Positions 8,736-16,798 are shown, counted from the first letter of the stretch. The stretch: DNA of 64,000 nt from Ginsengibacter hankyongi (GCF_008710285.1 NZ_VYQF01000003.1:248001-312000); one strand, 5' to 3'. Made by a program: numbers and translations. Notes: generated from the letters alone by a model not told the origin.

Positions 8736-9884
8736 TCATTTTATCATCCGCTTTAGTCTTTCACCTAATGTTTCATCCCCACCTGATTTCCAGATTATTT
8801 TACCGTTGGGTCCAATTAGCATTCCAGATGGAATGGGATTATTTACATTGGGATAATTATTTGCTATTTCCTCATTTGCACGGATATTTTGCCAGTTGCT
8901 TATTCTTTCCCTCGTCACCGCTTTACGCCAGGCAACAGAATCTTTATCAATGGAAATACTTAAAACATCAAAACGTTTTACATGATATTGCTCATATAAT
9001 TTTTTAATATTCGGTATCTCGGCAACACATGGGGCACACCAGCTTGCCCAAAAATCGATCAATAAATACCTTCCCCGGAATTTTGATAAAGAAACATCAT
9101 GGCCGTTTATATCCCGTGTATTAAAGTCATAAGGTGTTTTACCAACGGTATTTTGTTCTTTCTTTCTCAGCAGATCTGCAATGTATTTGCCGCTGATGCT
9201 GTTTTGTATTCTCGGCGATAAAGTATGAAATAAAGTTATTGCAGAATCAATAGGTAATATATTTGCCGGGGCGTAAAAAATAAAAGGGCTGACATAAGAA
9301 TCAGGATGGTGGAGAAGGAATGAAATATCTTCATTTATAACTTCATCATATCTCGGGTTTAATTTTCCTGATATTTCTTTTTCTTTCTGGAGAGCGTTTT
9401 CCTTTTCTTTTTCATTTTGAGCTTTTTGATATGCATATTTAGCGGCTGTCAACTGCTGTAGTGGAATTTTATATTTGGCATTAATTGAGTCAATCTTTAA
9501 ATTGAATGTATCAAGTTCATTTTGAGCAGCTGATCCGATGACTTTTGCGTGGATATAATCGTTTTCTGTTAGTTCGATGTGTTGGGAATCAGGCTCTAGA
9601 AAAATATTTACATAATTGACTTCGTCAAAATCTATTATTTTCTTTTTACCTGAAATAACCGCACTCGTTGGTTCATTAATTTTCCCCTCAAATCTAAATC
9701 GACCATTCTGCAAATAAGTTGAATCGAATATCCATCGATTTGATTTATTTATATATCTTAAAACAATGAAACCTGTGTCACGACCGTGAACAACTCCTGT
9801 TAAAATGAATTGTTTATTAATTGGTGTTTGGCTCATTCCGAAAATTGAGACCATGTTGAACACTCCCAAAATGAAGACCTTCAT
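8736..9884 (-). CDS. DUF4369-TlpA family thiol oxidoreductase
   Basis: 382 aa. Residues 1-19 form a short export signal. Residues ~24-120 match the DUF4369 pattern (ILTGVVHGRDTGFIVLRY ... NGRFRFEGKI), a charged helical linker with Lys/Glu runs follows (~125-175), and residues ~245-382 are a thioredoxin fold with the active site DFWASWCAPC. This architecture is common in Bacteroidota and is thought to act in periplasmic thiol redox chemistry. It lies upstream of the related gene at 7276-8616 in the same direction with a 119-bp gap, so co-transcription is possible but not shown. Confidence 0.85.
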   Translation of the reverse strand: MKVFILGVFNMVSIFGMSQTPINKQFILTGVVHGRDTGFIVLRYINKSNRWIFDSTYLQNGRFRFEGKINEPTSAVISGKKKIIDFDEVNYVNIFLEPDSQHIELTENDYIHAKVIGSAAQNELDTFNLKIDSINAKYKIPLQQLTAAKYAYQKAQNEKEKENALQKEKEISGKLNPRYDEVINEDISFLLHHPDSYVSPFIFYAPANILPIDSAITLFHTLSPRIQNSISGKYIADLLRKKEQNTVGKTPYDFNTRDINGHDVSLSKFRGRYLLIDFWASWCAPCVAEIPNIKKLYEQYHVKRFDVLSISIDKDSVAWRKAVTRERISNWQNIRANEEIANNYPNVNNPIPSGMLIGPNGKIIWKSGGDETLGERLKRMIK

Positions 9885-10196
9885 AAATATTATATTAATT
9901 CAATGTAAAATAAGAAAAGGAATAAAATAAGCCCTATGCCATGGTTTGTGACACACGAAATATTTCTCTATCAATAAAACAACACTTTCAAATCTCCTTC
10001 CCAAAAAAAATTATGCAAAGCAGTTTAAAAAAAAGGGTGGGTTCAATTAGAAAATTTCAATTAGAGCTTACAAGATAATATTTTTTTTATTAAAATAAAT
10101 TTTCCGCCGGCGGATCGTTTGCTTCCTAACCGTTAGCCCCGGTAGCGAGCGTAAAAAATACGGGCAAGGCAATAATTAACCTGGAGGAAGGCACCA

Positions 10197-10423
10197 TCTT
10201 TCTGAAAGGAAGCCCCACCTTTCTGAACGGAAGCCCCACCTTTTTGAACGAAAGCCCCACCTTTCTGAAAGGAGGCTCCACCTTTCTGAAGGGAAGCTCC
10301 ACCTTTCTGAAAGGAGGCCCCACCCTTCTGAAAGGAAGCCCCACCCTTCTTAAAGGAAGCCTCACCTTTCTGAAAGGAAGCCCCACCTTTCTGAAAGGAG
10401 GCCCCTCCTTTCTGAAAAAAAAG
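10197..10423. repeat. 21-bp tandem array (about 10.5 units)
   Basis: Units of about CCTTTCTGAAAGGAAGCCCCA repeat head to tail. Each unit contains a 13-bp palindrome, CCTTTC-T-GAAAGG. Units differ at 1-4 positions, and the length of 21 keeps every frame open, which creates artificial frames made of a repeated heptapeptide on both strands. No start signal or flanking coding sequence supports a gene. The array lies between the TlpA pair and the gene at 10705. Confidence 0.8.
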
Positions 10424-10704
10424 GGCGATCAAAGCCCCGTTAGTGCCAATTTTTGAGGAGGCACTGCAATTTATCATTACATTTTTCAAATATTTTTTTT
10501 ATTGATATGTCCCTTCCGAAAAAACGGATGTTCTTATTTTTCAAAAACTTATAAAATAAAAAAATTACGGTTATGGGCGCTTTTGCCAATTTCGTGTATC
10601 CATAACCGTTACCCCGTTATCCCGGTAGCGCAATAAAACAATTAGAATTACAGTTTTATGACAAATACTTTTAACCGCATTTTTAATTATTAAAATCAAT
10701 CAAA

Positions 10705-11325
10705 ATGCCGACACTATCTATTAACAATGGCTTCGATAACTATTCCGACGTCATGTTACAAAAGAAGTCATCCGATATCCTCGCGGGTGTCACCAACAAC
10801 AGTTATTTCCCTGCGCCTAATCCACCGGTGGTGGATATGGGGACTTTAATCGCGGATTTTCGTACCGCTATTACTGATTGCAAAGATGGGGATCGCCTCA
10901 AAATTGCCATTAAGAAACAGAAGCGTGAAGCCGTTATCACCGCACTGCAACTATGGGCGCCATACGTGATGGCCCAGGCTGCAGGTGATGAAGTGATAGC
11001 GAAGTCTTCCAATTTCGACATCCGGAAAACGGCTTCCCCAAAGCCGCCTATAGAAAACCCGGAGAATTTTTCAGTGGTGGCAGGGGCCAACCCACTTGAG
11101 TTATTTGCGAGAACCAATCGCGTACTTGGGGCGATTGGCTATAATTTTCAGTATGCCACCGATGAAATGATGGCGCTGGATAACTGGCAGGTAATTACAA
11201 CCACTACCACAAAATGTACAATTCCCAACCTGGTGTCGGGAACGGTATATAATTGCAGGGTAGCTGCCATAGGCCCAAGAAACCAAATTATGTACAGCGT
11301 TATTATACGTTGCAGAGTTTCTTAA
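10705..11325 (+). CDS. Fibronectin type III-like protein, unknown role
   Basis: 206 aa without a signal peptide. Residues ~1-115 are helical (LIADFRTAITDCKDGD, KKQKREAVITALQLWAPYV), and residues ~125-206 resemble a fibronectin type III domain, with a final YNCRVAAIGPRNQ segment typical of its F-G strands. Small proteins of this layout occur widely in Bacteroidota and are often annotated only by the Fn3 fold. A strong terminator follows 33 bp after the stop, so the gene is a single transcription unit. Function unknown. Confidence 0.68.
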   Translation: MPTLSINNGFDNYSDVMLQKKSSDILAGVTNNSYFPAPNPPVVDMGTLIADFRTAITDCKDGDRLKIAIKKQKREAVITALQLWAPYVMAQAAGDEVIAKSSNFDIRKTASPKPPIENPENFSVVAGANPLELFARTNRVLGAIGYNFQYATDEMMALDNWQVITTTTTKCTIPNLVSGTVYNCRVAAIGPRNQIMYSVIIRCRVS

Positions 11326-11358
11326 TTTTCCAAACCGGTTAAAAGATATTGAAAAGAG

Positions 11359-11382
11359 GACTACTAACGTAGTCTTTTTTTT
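11359..11382 (+). terminator. Rho-independent terminator
   Basis: GACTAC (11359-11364), a 4-nt loop TAAC, GTAGTC (11369-11374), then eight T residues. It ends the transcript of the gene at 10705-11325. From here to 11654 no gene is evident. Confidence 0.88.
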
Positions 11383-11654
11383 GCGTGTACCCTTAGCAGT
11401 TACTTGTAGGCTCACTGTTAGTTTTCTATTAAAATGAATGAACTTAAATTTAAAAAATTGTTCCGGGTGTTACCAGGACTGTGATCATCTCTGCGGAAGC
11501 TGGCTACCACCTAAAATGCATTAAAGCATCACATCTCAGCCTTTAGCCCTCTCCTTTTAGTTTTGCTGATGTTTTTAAATCCCGGGGGCGCAAGGCTACG
11601 GCAGAAATTTTGGCCCCCCTTGTGCAATTCTTTTGAATTGGTTACATTTAAAAT

Positions 11655-12863
11655 ATGGAGACTGTAACACTTAAACCGCTTTTTCATCGCGGGGGCGAAT
11701 GCATTGCCATTTATGCACCACAAAACGGAACACTTAACCATTATTTTCAAAAGAAAGCCGGAGCAAAATGGACAAAGACACATAAGTGCTGGTATATGCC
11801 CTGTAATGAAAAAAATTATGAACAGCTTGCAAAAGCTTTGAAAGGTGTGGCCCTGTTGCAGATTGATGAATTAAAGAAATATCTCCTGGAAAAGAAGAAA
11901 GGCACGGGGAAAGAGAATTTGCAGGCAGCCATACCCGTTATACCACCCATGAAACAGCCTCCGGCCAAAATTGTTGCGCAACAGGTAAAGGGAACCCTGG
12001 CCATAAGTAAAGAAAATAAAGAAGCCCTTCAAAAATTTAAACAGCAACTTGTATTGAAAAGCTATAGCCCATCTACTATTAAAACGTATACCAATGAGTT
12101 TACTCAATTTCTACAATTAATAAAAGATAAACCTGCCAATGAATTTACCGTTCAGCGAATAAAAGATTATTTGCAATATTGTCACGAAAAATTAAAGCTA
12201 AGTGAAAATACATTGCATAGCAGGATGAATGCGCTTAAGTTTTATTATGAACAGGTTTTAAGAAGAGAAAAATTCTTTTGGGAAATACCAAGACCTAAAA
12301 AACCGCTGCAGTTACCCAGGTTTTTTAACCAGGATGAAATTGCTGCAATAATAAAAGCAGCCTCAAACCTGAAGCATAAAGTTATGTTGATGCTTGCTTA
12401 CAGCGGTGGATTACGGGTAAGCGAAGTAGTTACTATTAAAACGGCCAATATAGATAGTAAGCGTATGTGTATTTTTATTGAGAACGCCAAAGGCAAAAAA
12501 GACCGCATGGTTACGCTAAGCCCGGTACTTTTAATAATGCTGCGCGAATATTGGAACGCGTATAAACCGCTACATAGAGGCTATTTGTTTAGCGGGCAAA
12601 ATGCCGGGGAACCTTATAGCACCCGGAGCCTGCAACTTGTTTTAAATGCCGCAAAACAAAAAGCTGGTATTCTTAAGCCGGGAAGCATACATGCTTTACG
12701 TCATAGCTTCGCCACACATTTGCTTGATAAAGGAACGGATGTAACCATGATTATGAAGTTACTGGGGCATAATGATATAAAAACGACACTTCGTTACCTC
12801 CACGTAACTAACCGCGATATGCTGCAGATTGTAAGCCCGCTTGATAATTTGAATTTAGAATAA
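11655..12863 (+). CDS. Tyrosine recombinase (XerC/D-IntI superfamily)
   Basis: 402 aa. Residues 1-80 are an extra N-terminal domain (HRGGECIAIYAPQN ... KTHKCWYMP) of a kind found on some Bacteroidota integrases. Residues ~118-205 are a SAM-like core-binding domain, and ~222-395 the catalytic domain with the full set of residues: Arg254 (SGGLRVSEV), Lys281/282 (KGKKDR), His346 and Arg349 (HALRH), His372 (LLGHND) and Tyr381 (TLRYLHV). The end, IVSPLDNL, resembles the end of integron integrases, but the ~20-35 residue insertion that marks IntI before the HxxR box is absent. It precedes a cassette array whose first junction lies 561 bp beyond its stop codon. I infer that it acts on the array; this is not proven by sequence. 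Confidence 0.88.
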   Translation: METVTLKPLFHRGGECIAIYAPQNGTLNHYFQKKAGAKWTKTHKCWYMPCNEKNYEQLAKALKGVALLQIDELKKYLLEKKKGTGKENLQAAIPVIPPMKQPPAKIVAQQVKGTLAISKENKEALQKFKQQLVLKSYSPSTIKTYTNEFTQFLQLIKDKPANEFTVQRIKDYLQYCHEKLKLSENTLHSRMNALKFYYEQVLRREKFFWEIPRPKKPLQLPRFFNQDEIAAIIKAASNLKHKVMLMLAYSGGLRVSEVVTIKTANIDSKRMCIFIENAKGKKDRMVTLSPVLLIMLREYWNAYKPLHRGYLFSGQNAGEPYSTRSLQLVLNAAKQKAGILKPGSIHALRHSFATHLLDKGTDVTMIMKLLGHNDIKTTLRYLHVTNRDMLQIVSPLDNLNLE

Positions 12864-12882
12864 TAAACCGAAATAAAATAAT

Positions 12883-13272
12883 ATGAAACTGGAATGTAAA
12901 GAAATATCAATATCTGATGATGAATTTGGCTGTACTATTGAGTTTCTCCAGGAAAAGGAAGAATTTGATGGCAATATAAAAAAGTCTGCTAAGGAAATAT
13001 TGGCATCAATAAAGCCATACATTTTACTCCAAAGAACGTACGGCGAGGATGAATTTGAAGAAGACTATTATTATTTTGAAACACATGATTTTGATAAAGC
13101 CGGCGAATTAAAGGATTTTACCATCAACATTTATAGAAAAAAGATTTTAATAACCCGCAATAATGAGATATTTGAAATTGCGATAAATAGCAATAATATT
13201 GAATTTGAAAATCTGAAAAGGGCTTTAGGAAGAATAGCAAATAAAGAAGGCCAGCTTCAAATCTACGAGTAG
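12883..13272 (+). CDS. Acidic protein of unknown function, downstream of the recombinase
   Basis: 129 aa, strongly acidic in the middle (YGEDEFEEDYYYFE near residues 54-67), no signal peptide or membrane segment. It begins 19 bp after the recombinase stop codon, in the same direction, so the two are probably co-transcribed. No attC-like repeat separates it from the recombinase, so it does not look like a cassette. I do not recognise the family; a role as accessory to the recombinase would be a guess based on position only. Confidence 0.6.
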   Translation: MKLECKEISISDDEFGCTIEFLQEKEEFDGNIKKSAKEILASIKPYILLQRTYGEDEFEEDYYYFETHDFDKAGELKDFTINIYRKKILITRNNEIFEIAINSNNIEFENLKRALGRIANKEGQLQIYE

Positions 13273-13320
13273 CCAAAACCAAAAAAGCATAATTTACCAG
13301 ATTAACTGAGTTGTATTTGC

Positions 13321-13338
13321 GAAAGTTTTAAAACTTTC
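13321..13338 (+). terminator. Perfect palindrome, possible terminator of the recombinase operon
   Basis: GAAAGTTTTAAAACTTTC is an 18-bp perfect palindrome, 48 bp after the stop of the 12883 gene and followed by ATTTATTTTTAT. It may end the recombinase transcript, or be a binding site near the array head. Confidence 0.5.
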
Positions 13339-13389
13339 ATTTATTTTTATAATGCATTAATAATTAATTTTTTAAAAAAATATACGCAA

Positions 13390-13420
13390 ATTGGAAGGGG
13401 AAAGAACTTTCGTATATTTA
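13390..13420 (+). promoter_or_regulatory. Candidate promoter reading into the cassette array
   Basis: ATTG (13390-13393) stands for the Bacteroidota -33 element TTTG. After exactly 19 nt comes TATATTTA (13413-13420), one base from the -7 consensus TAnnTTTG. Predicted transcription would start at about 13427, within the first cassette junction. This is the place where an integron carries its common cassette promoter. Confidence 0.55.
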
Positions 13421-13423
13421 TGA

Positions 13424-13433
13424 GTTGTGCGCA
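13424..13433 (+). other. First cassette junction (attI-like core)
   Basis: GTTGTGCGCA. The same 10 bases occur reverse-complemented as TGCGCACAAC at 13951-13960, the left core of the repeat that ends cassette 1. By the integron rule (cut between G and TT) cassette 1 would run from 13425 to 14147. Confidence 0.65.
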
Positions 13434-13445
13434 ACTTTAATAACT

Positions 13446-13943
13446 ATGGCATCAAAAGTTCCCTTTGTAAAACAACAGATTAATTGGCTTTCGCTATTCC
13501 CTATCCTAATAACTTTAGGGGCGTTATGTCTCTTCTTTTATCAGTTTGATCAGAAGTTTTTTTGGCTGATCGCTCTTTTTGTTTATTACATGCTCAGACT
13601 TCTATGTAAATTTCTATTCTTTCCAAACGCGATTTTTGAAGGAGTAAAAAGAATAAAACAGGAACAATTTGAGCAAGCGATACCATTTTTTGAAGAAACA
13701 ATAAGTTATTATACCAAGAATCGCTGGATCGATACATTCCGCTTCTTCTTATTGCTAAGCTCGGCAAAAAGTTCAATCATGGAAAGTTGTCTTTGTAATT
13801 TGGCATACTGCTATTTGCAAACAGGTGACATTCAAAAAGCTAAAGAGATTTATCAAAACGTTTTATTTGAATACCCTGAAAATATAAATGCCAAAAGCAT
13901 GCTGAACACAATAAATCTGATTTCAGCCAATGTATCACTCTAA
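13446..13943 (+). CDS. Cassette 1: membrane-anchored TPR-like protein
   Basis: 165 aa from the ATG at 13446; earlier in-frame TTG at 13425 would lie inside the junction core and is unlikely. Two hydrophobic segments (about residues 15-32 and 38-60) form a membrane hairpin. They are followed by a helical region with a tetratricopeptide-like motif, CNLAYCYLQTGDIQKAKEIYQNVLFEYPENINAKSML in outline (about residues 115-152). TPR domains mediate protein contacts; the partner is unknown. Stop codon lies 8 bp before the attC-like repeat. Confidence 0.7.
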   Translation: MASKVPFVKQQINWLSLFPILITLGALCLFFYQFDQKFFWLIALFVYYMLRLLCKFLFFPNAIFEGVKRIKQEQFEQAIPFFEETISYYTKNRWIDTFRFFLLLSSAKSSIMESCLCNLAYCYLQTGDIQKAKEIYQNVLFEYPENINAKSMLNTINLISANVSL

Positions 13944-13950
13944 GAAAAGC

Positions 13951-14153
13951 TGCGCACAACAACAGCTTTCAGCAATTGGGGGGCGACCCAACGCGTCTTT
14001 CAGCGGCAACAAATATCCTAGCATCAGTTCCAGCGCGACCCAACTCGGCTGGTCTGTAGAATATGTCATTAAGCTTTTGTACATTTATTCAGCGGCAGTA
14101 GCCAGGCTGGACGGAAGTAAATCCCCAACTGCTTAAAGCCCTGACCGTTGTAC
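13951..14153. repeat. attC-like site 1
   Basis: Left core TGCGCACAAC (13951-13960), right core GTTGTAC (14147-14153). The arms pair imperfectly: CAGCTTTCAGCAATTGGGG on the left against CCCCAACTGCTTAAAGCCCTG on the right. Predicted recombination between G14147 and T14148. Confidence 0.75.
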
Positions 14154-14181
14154 GCAATCGCAAAACAGTGCAAAAGGACCG

Positions 14182-14586
14182 ATGAATAAGCCAACTCTCA
14201 TGAAAATACTTTATTTGCTTACTTTAATTCTTTTATTTTCTTGTAAGTCCAGACCAAAGACCATTAATAAAGTCTCAGAAAATTCAACAATTCCTCAAGT
14301 ACCTTCTCCTTTAGTTACACAAAATTTAAAACACATAAAAACAGGGGCTGAGTTGGAAATAAACATCCAAGCTGAGCCGCTAAGCGATACGTCTGGTCCT
14401 AGAGTAAGCGTAAATAATATCCCTATCTCTTTTAGCTCAGATGGTGTAATAAGCACAGCAATATTTGTCAAAAAAGTTCATGGAACTCCCGGAGAGTACT
14501 TTATTCCAGTGACTGTCACTCACGTTAATCACGGAAAAGAAATAAGGATAGACAAATATATAGTGTCGTATTTTATTGACAAATAG
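14182..14586 (+). CDS. Cassette 2: small lipoprotein
   Basis: 134 aa with a lipoprotein signal (LLTLILLFSCKSRP, lipidated Cys21). An alternative start is the ATG at 14200, which would give a 128-aa protein with the same signal. The mature domain is polar and beta-rich, with GAELEINIQAEP near residue 54 and ending in IDKYIVSYFIDK. No family recognised. It occupies cassette 2 (14148-14786), whose first 10 bases GTTGTACGCA pair exactly with its left core at 14594-14603. Confidence 0.65.
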   Translation: MNKPTLMKILYLLTLILLFSCKSRPKTINKVSENSTIPQVPSPLVTQNLKHIKTGAELEINIQAEPLSDTSGPRVSVNNIPISFSSDGVISTAIFVKKVHGTPGEYFIPVTVTHVNHGKEIRIDKYIVSYFIDK

Positions 14587-14593
14587 AATAGGC

Positions 14594-14792
14594 TGCGTAC
14601 AACAAAGCGGCTTGCTTCTATGCTGGCTGAACTGCAAATCCTCATCTTTTGTAATGCTATCAGCATCAGTTCGGGCGGGACTTTCAATGTTCATCTTTTG
14701 TACCTATCTTCATCTATAGTTTTTCAATGGGTCTAACGGTTCGGGCTGAAAAATATAAATTTCCAGCACAGCAGCAAGCCCTATCGTTAGAC
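14594..14792. repeat. attC-like site 2
   Basis: Left core TGCGTACAAC (14594-14603), right core GTTAGAC (14786-14792). Arms: GCGGCTTGCTTCTATGCTGG against CCAGCACAGCAGCAAGCCCT, a 20-bp imperfect stem. The middle holds a conserved segment with GAACTGC and GCATCAGTTC, itself able to pair. Confidence 0.8.
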
Positions 14793-14805
14793 AGAGCATG
14801 CAATT

Positions 14806-15360
14806 ATGACAAACACATTTAAGCTAACTGTACATATGGTTTCAAGTCTTGACGGGATTATTGCCAAAAAGGATAATAGCGTTTCGTGGTTTGAAACCTC
14901 AGATAAATATGACAAAGGAGTTGACGGCGTTGATCCTGTAGAATTTCTAAAAACAATAGACTGTTACGTTATGGGTTCGAGAACATACGAACTTGCCCTG
15001 GAGCTTTCAAAAGATTATGGCTGGGCTTATGGTGACAAACCAACAATAGTGTTAACTAATCGTAATCTTACAACTGACAAACAAAATATCGAATTTTATT
15101 CCGGAGATTTGAACAAATTCGTAACCGAACGATTGAAACCAAATTATAAAAACGTGTGGATTGTGGGTGGTTCTATGCTTACAAAAGACTTTCTTCTAAC
15201 AAAATTGGTAGACGAGATACGAGTAAGTATTTTGCCAATTATCTTAGGGGATGGACTTCTATTTTTTGACCACATAGGACAAGAACAAGCATTACACCTA
15301 AAGGACACAAAAGCATATAAAAACGGAATGGTAGAATTATCCTACGAGATAAAAAAGTAA
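14806..15360 (+). CDS. Cassette 3: dihydrofolate reductase-fold (RibD C-domain) protein
   Basis: 184 aa, full length for the family. The start MVSSLDGIIAKKDNSVSWF is the usual opening of this NADPH-dependent DHFR/RibD fold, followed by the YVMGSRTYELAL segment, the WIVGGSMLTKDFL nucleotide-binding turn (about residues 122-135) and PIILGDGLLFFD. Members reduce pterin- or deazaflavin-like substrates, but most have no known substrate; trimethoprim resistance should not be assumed. Two relatives lie at 17544 and 29105, in the same repeat context. Confidence 0.85.
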   Translation: MTNTFKLTVHMVSSLDGIIAKKDNSVSWFETSDKYDKGVDGVDPVEFLKTIDCYVMGSRTYELALELSKDYGWAYGDKPTIVLTNRNLTTDKQNIEFYSGDLNKFVTERLKPNYKNVWIVGGSMLTKDFLLTKLVDEIRVSILPIILGDGLLFFDHIGQEQALHLKDTKAYKNGMVELSYEIKK

Positions 15361-15382
15361 GAACAACAGAAAGACACACTGC

Positions 15383-15441
15383 CTGTAACAAATAAGACTT
15401 CGTCGGGCACGCAGTGCCTCCGATGAAGTCCCATGTTGTAC
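15383..15441. repeat. attC-like site 3 (short type)
   Basis: Left core CTGTAAC (15383-15389), right core GTTGTAC (15435-15441). Only 59 bp long, against about 200 bp for its neighbours. The arms AAGACTTCGTCGG and CCGATGAAGTC pair closely around a GCACGCAGTGC loop. This is close to the size and shape of a classical short attC. Confidence 0.75.
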
Positions 15442-15868
15442 GGAACCGGTGACTGAATAATTGAGTACTATGGGATTTGAGTTGAAAGAAGGACTGCTAT
15501 AGTGTGAAGTGTAATGAACTGCGTTTATGATTGGGGGTTAGTATTTTAATACAGGAGCACAGGTCCGGAAAAAGTAAGAGCACCCTCACCAACTATTCGC
15601 GTCCACTTGCTCATTTAGCAAATGCAAAACAAAAGCACTCTCCGTTCCCGAAGAGTGCTTCTTAAACTACCGTAGGTTTAGTACAACAAAGGGGCTTGCT
15701 GCTATCCCGGCTGAACTGCGCATCTTCATCTTCGGCAATGCTATCAGTAGCAATTCAGACACACTTTCATTATTTAGCTTTTCTGCATATCTTCAACAAA
15801 AGTTTTTCAACGGGGCTAACGTTGCGGGTTAGCCGATAGAAATTCCGGCACAGCAGCAAGCTCTACCG
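15436..15868 (+). other. Cassette 4: no credible coding sequence
   Basis: Begins TTGTACGG after the G of site 3 and ends at the right core of site 4, whose left core GTACAAC (15681-15687) pairs with the cassette start. Between the two repeats (15442-15680) no frame with a credible start or length is seen. It holds a strong hairpin, AAGCACTCT / AGAGTGCTT (15633-15660). It may be a decayed cassette or a regulatory or RNA cassette. Confidence 0.6.
15633..15660 (+). terminator. Hairpin within the gene-less cassette
   Basis: Perfect 9-bp stem AAGCACTCT (15633-15641) and AGAGTGCTT (15652-15660) with a 10-nt loop. It is followed only by CTT, so termination would be weak; on the minus strand it is followed by TTTTGTTTTG, so a minus-strand terminator is equally possible. 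Confidence 0.6.
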
Positions 15869-15874
15869 TTAGCG
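15681..15874. repeat. attC-like site 4
   Basis: Left core GTACAAC (15681-15687), right core GTTAGCG (15868-15874). Arms GGGGCTTGCTGCTATCCCGG and CCGGCACAGCAGCAAGCTCT. The interior resembles sites 2, 8 and 9 (GCTGAACTGC, GCTATCAGTAGCA). Confidence 0.78.
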
Positions 15875-15899
15875 AAACTTTTAAAACAAATTCTAAAGA

Positions 15900-16628
15900 A
15901 TGAAATCAGCCAGGGCAATCTCCTTACAACTGATAAGTTTTGATTCACTTCAAAATCCGGGAGAACCCAATATTGAAAATTTTAAAGGACTGTTGTTTTG
16001 TAACATAGGCGCTGACACCCGGGCGGCTGCCCAACAACCAGTATCTCATACGGCATTCAGGTTCGTAATACTTGGATTGCATGAGGATGAATCTTCTGCA
16101 GGCCTTCTCATTGAAAATAACCGGGAACTCTTTCCATTTATTAATGCAAGCAATGAAATTTGGTCGGCTGTTTTACAGCCTTTCCATCATAAAGGAACTG
16201 CAAATTATCTGAGCCAAAACAATCCATCAAGATTATTTGACGAGTTGGCTAGCTCACCCGGGACAAAGACTCCGATTGTTGTATTGACGACTGCGGGTTT
16301 TGTGAAGGATGATCATTTAGATATGAACAGAGTAATAGAATTTGGTATGGGAACGGGTGCTATAAGGGCTTCAATGACAGCCATGGATGCACTGCATTCC
16401 CAACAATCCTTTATTTTTCCGGAAGTGATCAAACATGATTTTATGAGTGTAACCATTTGGAAAAATGCTGCTGCTGTGGGAAAATTTGCATACGGATCTC
16501 CGATTCATAAATTATTAATGGAAAAGCACCTTTCAGAAAACATGGCCGATCGCACATCTTTCACCCGATGCAAAATACTTCGAAGTTATGGTACATGGTA
16601 TGGAACCGATCCGACAAGATTAGTTTAA
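15900..16628 (+). CDS. Cassette 5: spheroidene monooxygenase (CrtA)-like protein
   Basis: 242 aa, similar in length to CrtA-type proteins. The central and C-terminal parts show the CrtA-like order: a FGMGTGAIRASMTAMDALH segment (about residues 148-166), the heme-protein-like turn DFMSVTIWKNAAAVGKFAYG, and a final FTRCKILRSYGTWYG. CrtA oxygenates carotenoids in phototrophs; distant relatives in non-phototrophs have no known substrate, and no carotenoid genes are near. The gene starts 32 bp after the cassette junction at 15868/15869, as expected for a cassette gene. Confidence 0.6.
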   Translation: MKSARAISLQLISFDSLQNPGEPNIENFKGLLFCNIGADTRAAAQQPVSHTAFRFVILGLHEDESSAGLLIENNRELFPFINASNEIWSAVLQPFHHKGTANYLSQNNPSRLFDELASSPGTKTPIVVLTTAGFVKDDHLDMNRVIEFGMGTGAIRASMTAMDALHSQQSFIFPEVIKHDFMSVTIWKNAAAVGKFAYGSPIHKLLMEKHLSENMADRTSFTRCKILRSYGTWYGTDPTRLV

Positions 16629-16639
16629 TTAAAGTATCC

Positions 16640-16798
16640 GGCTAAAGTGGTTATTGCTAAAAGCTGAACTGGCGTACATTTCATTAGCTTTGGTTTTTTG
16701 GTCATCTGGCGTTCGGGCAGAAGGAGTTCTTACCAGCTTTTGTTTTTAACTTCATCTGTAAATTATAAATCATCGGACCTGTGGGCAGAATGTTCAAT
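16640..16798. repeat. attC-like site 5 (degenerate)
   Basis: GGCTAAAG (16640-16647) stands where the rule predicts CGCTAAC. The next bases, GCTAAAAGCTGAACTGGCG, and the later GTTCGGGCAG keep parts of the family consensus. The right core GTTCAAT (16792-16798) is weak. I read it as a decayed member. Confidence 0.4.

Noticed and set aside
8693-9007. A 104-aa plus-strand frame inside the TlpA-like gene
   Set aside because: Antisense shadow of a well-supported gene on the other strand.
10197-10423. CRISPR array
   Set aside because: The units are directly joined with no unique spacers, and no cas genes are near; the same holds for the array at 18143.
10126-10489. Overlapping frames on both strands made of a repeated heptapeptide
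   Set aside because: They come from the 21-bp array, which keeps all frames open. No start context or non-repeat coding part supports a protein.
13425-13445. TTG start for the first cassette gene
   Set aside because: It would place the start inside the recombination core; the ATG at 13446 is a normal start followed by a membrane segment.
14806-15360. Calling the DHFR-like cassette gene a trimethoprim-resistance gene
   Set aside because: It belongs to the wide RibD C-domain family; the sequence gives no ground for a resistance role.
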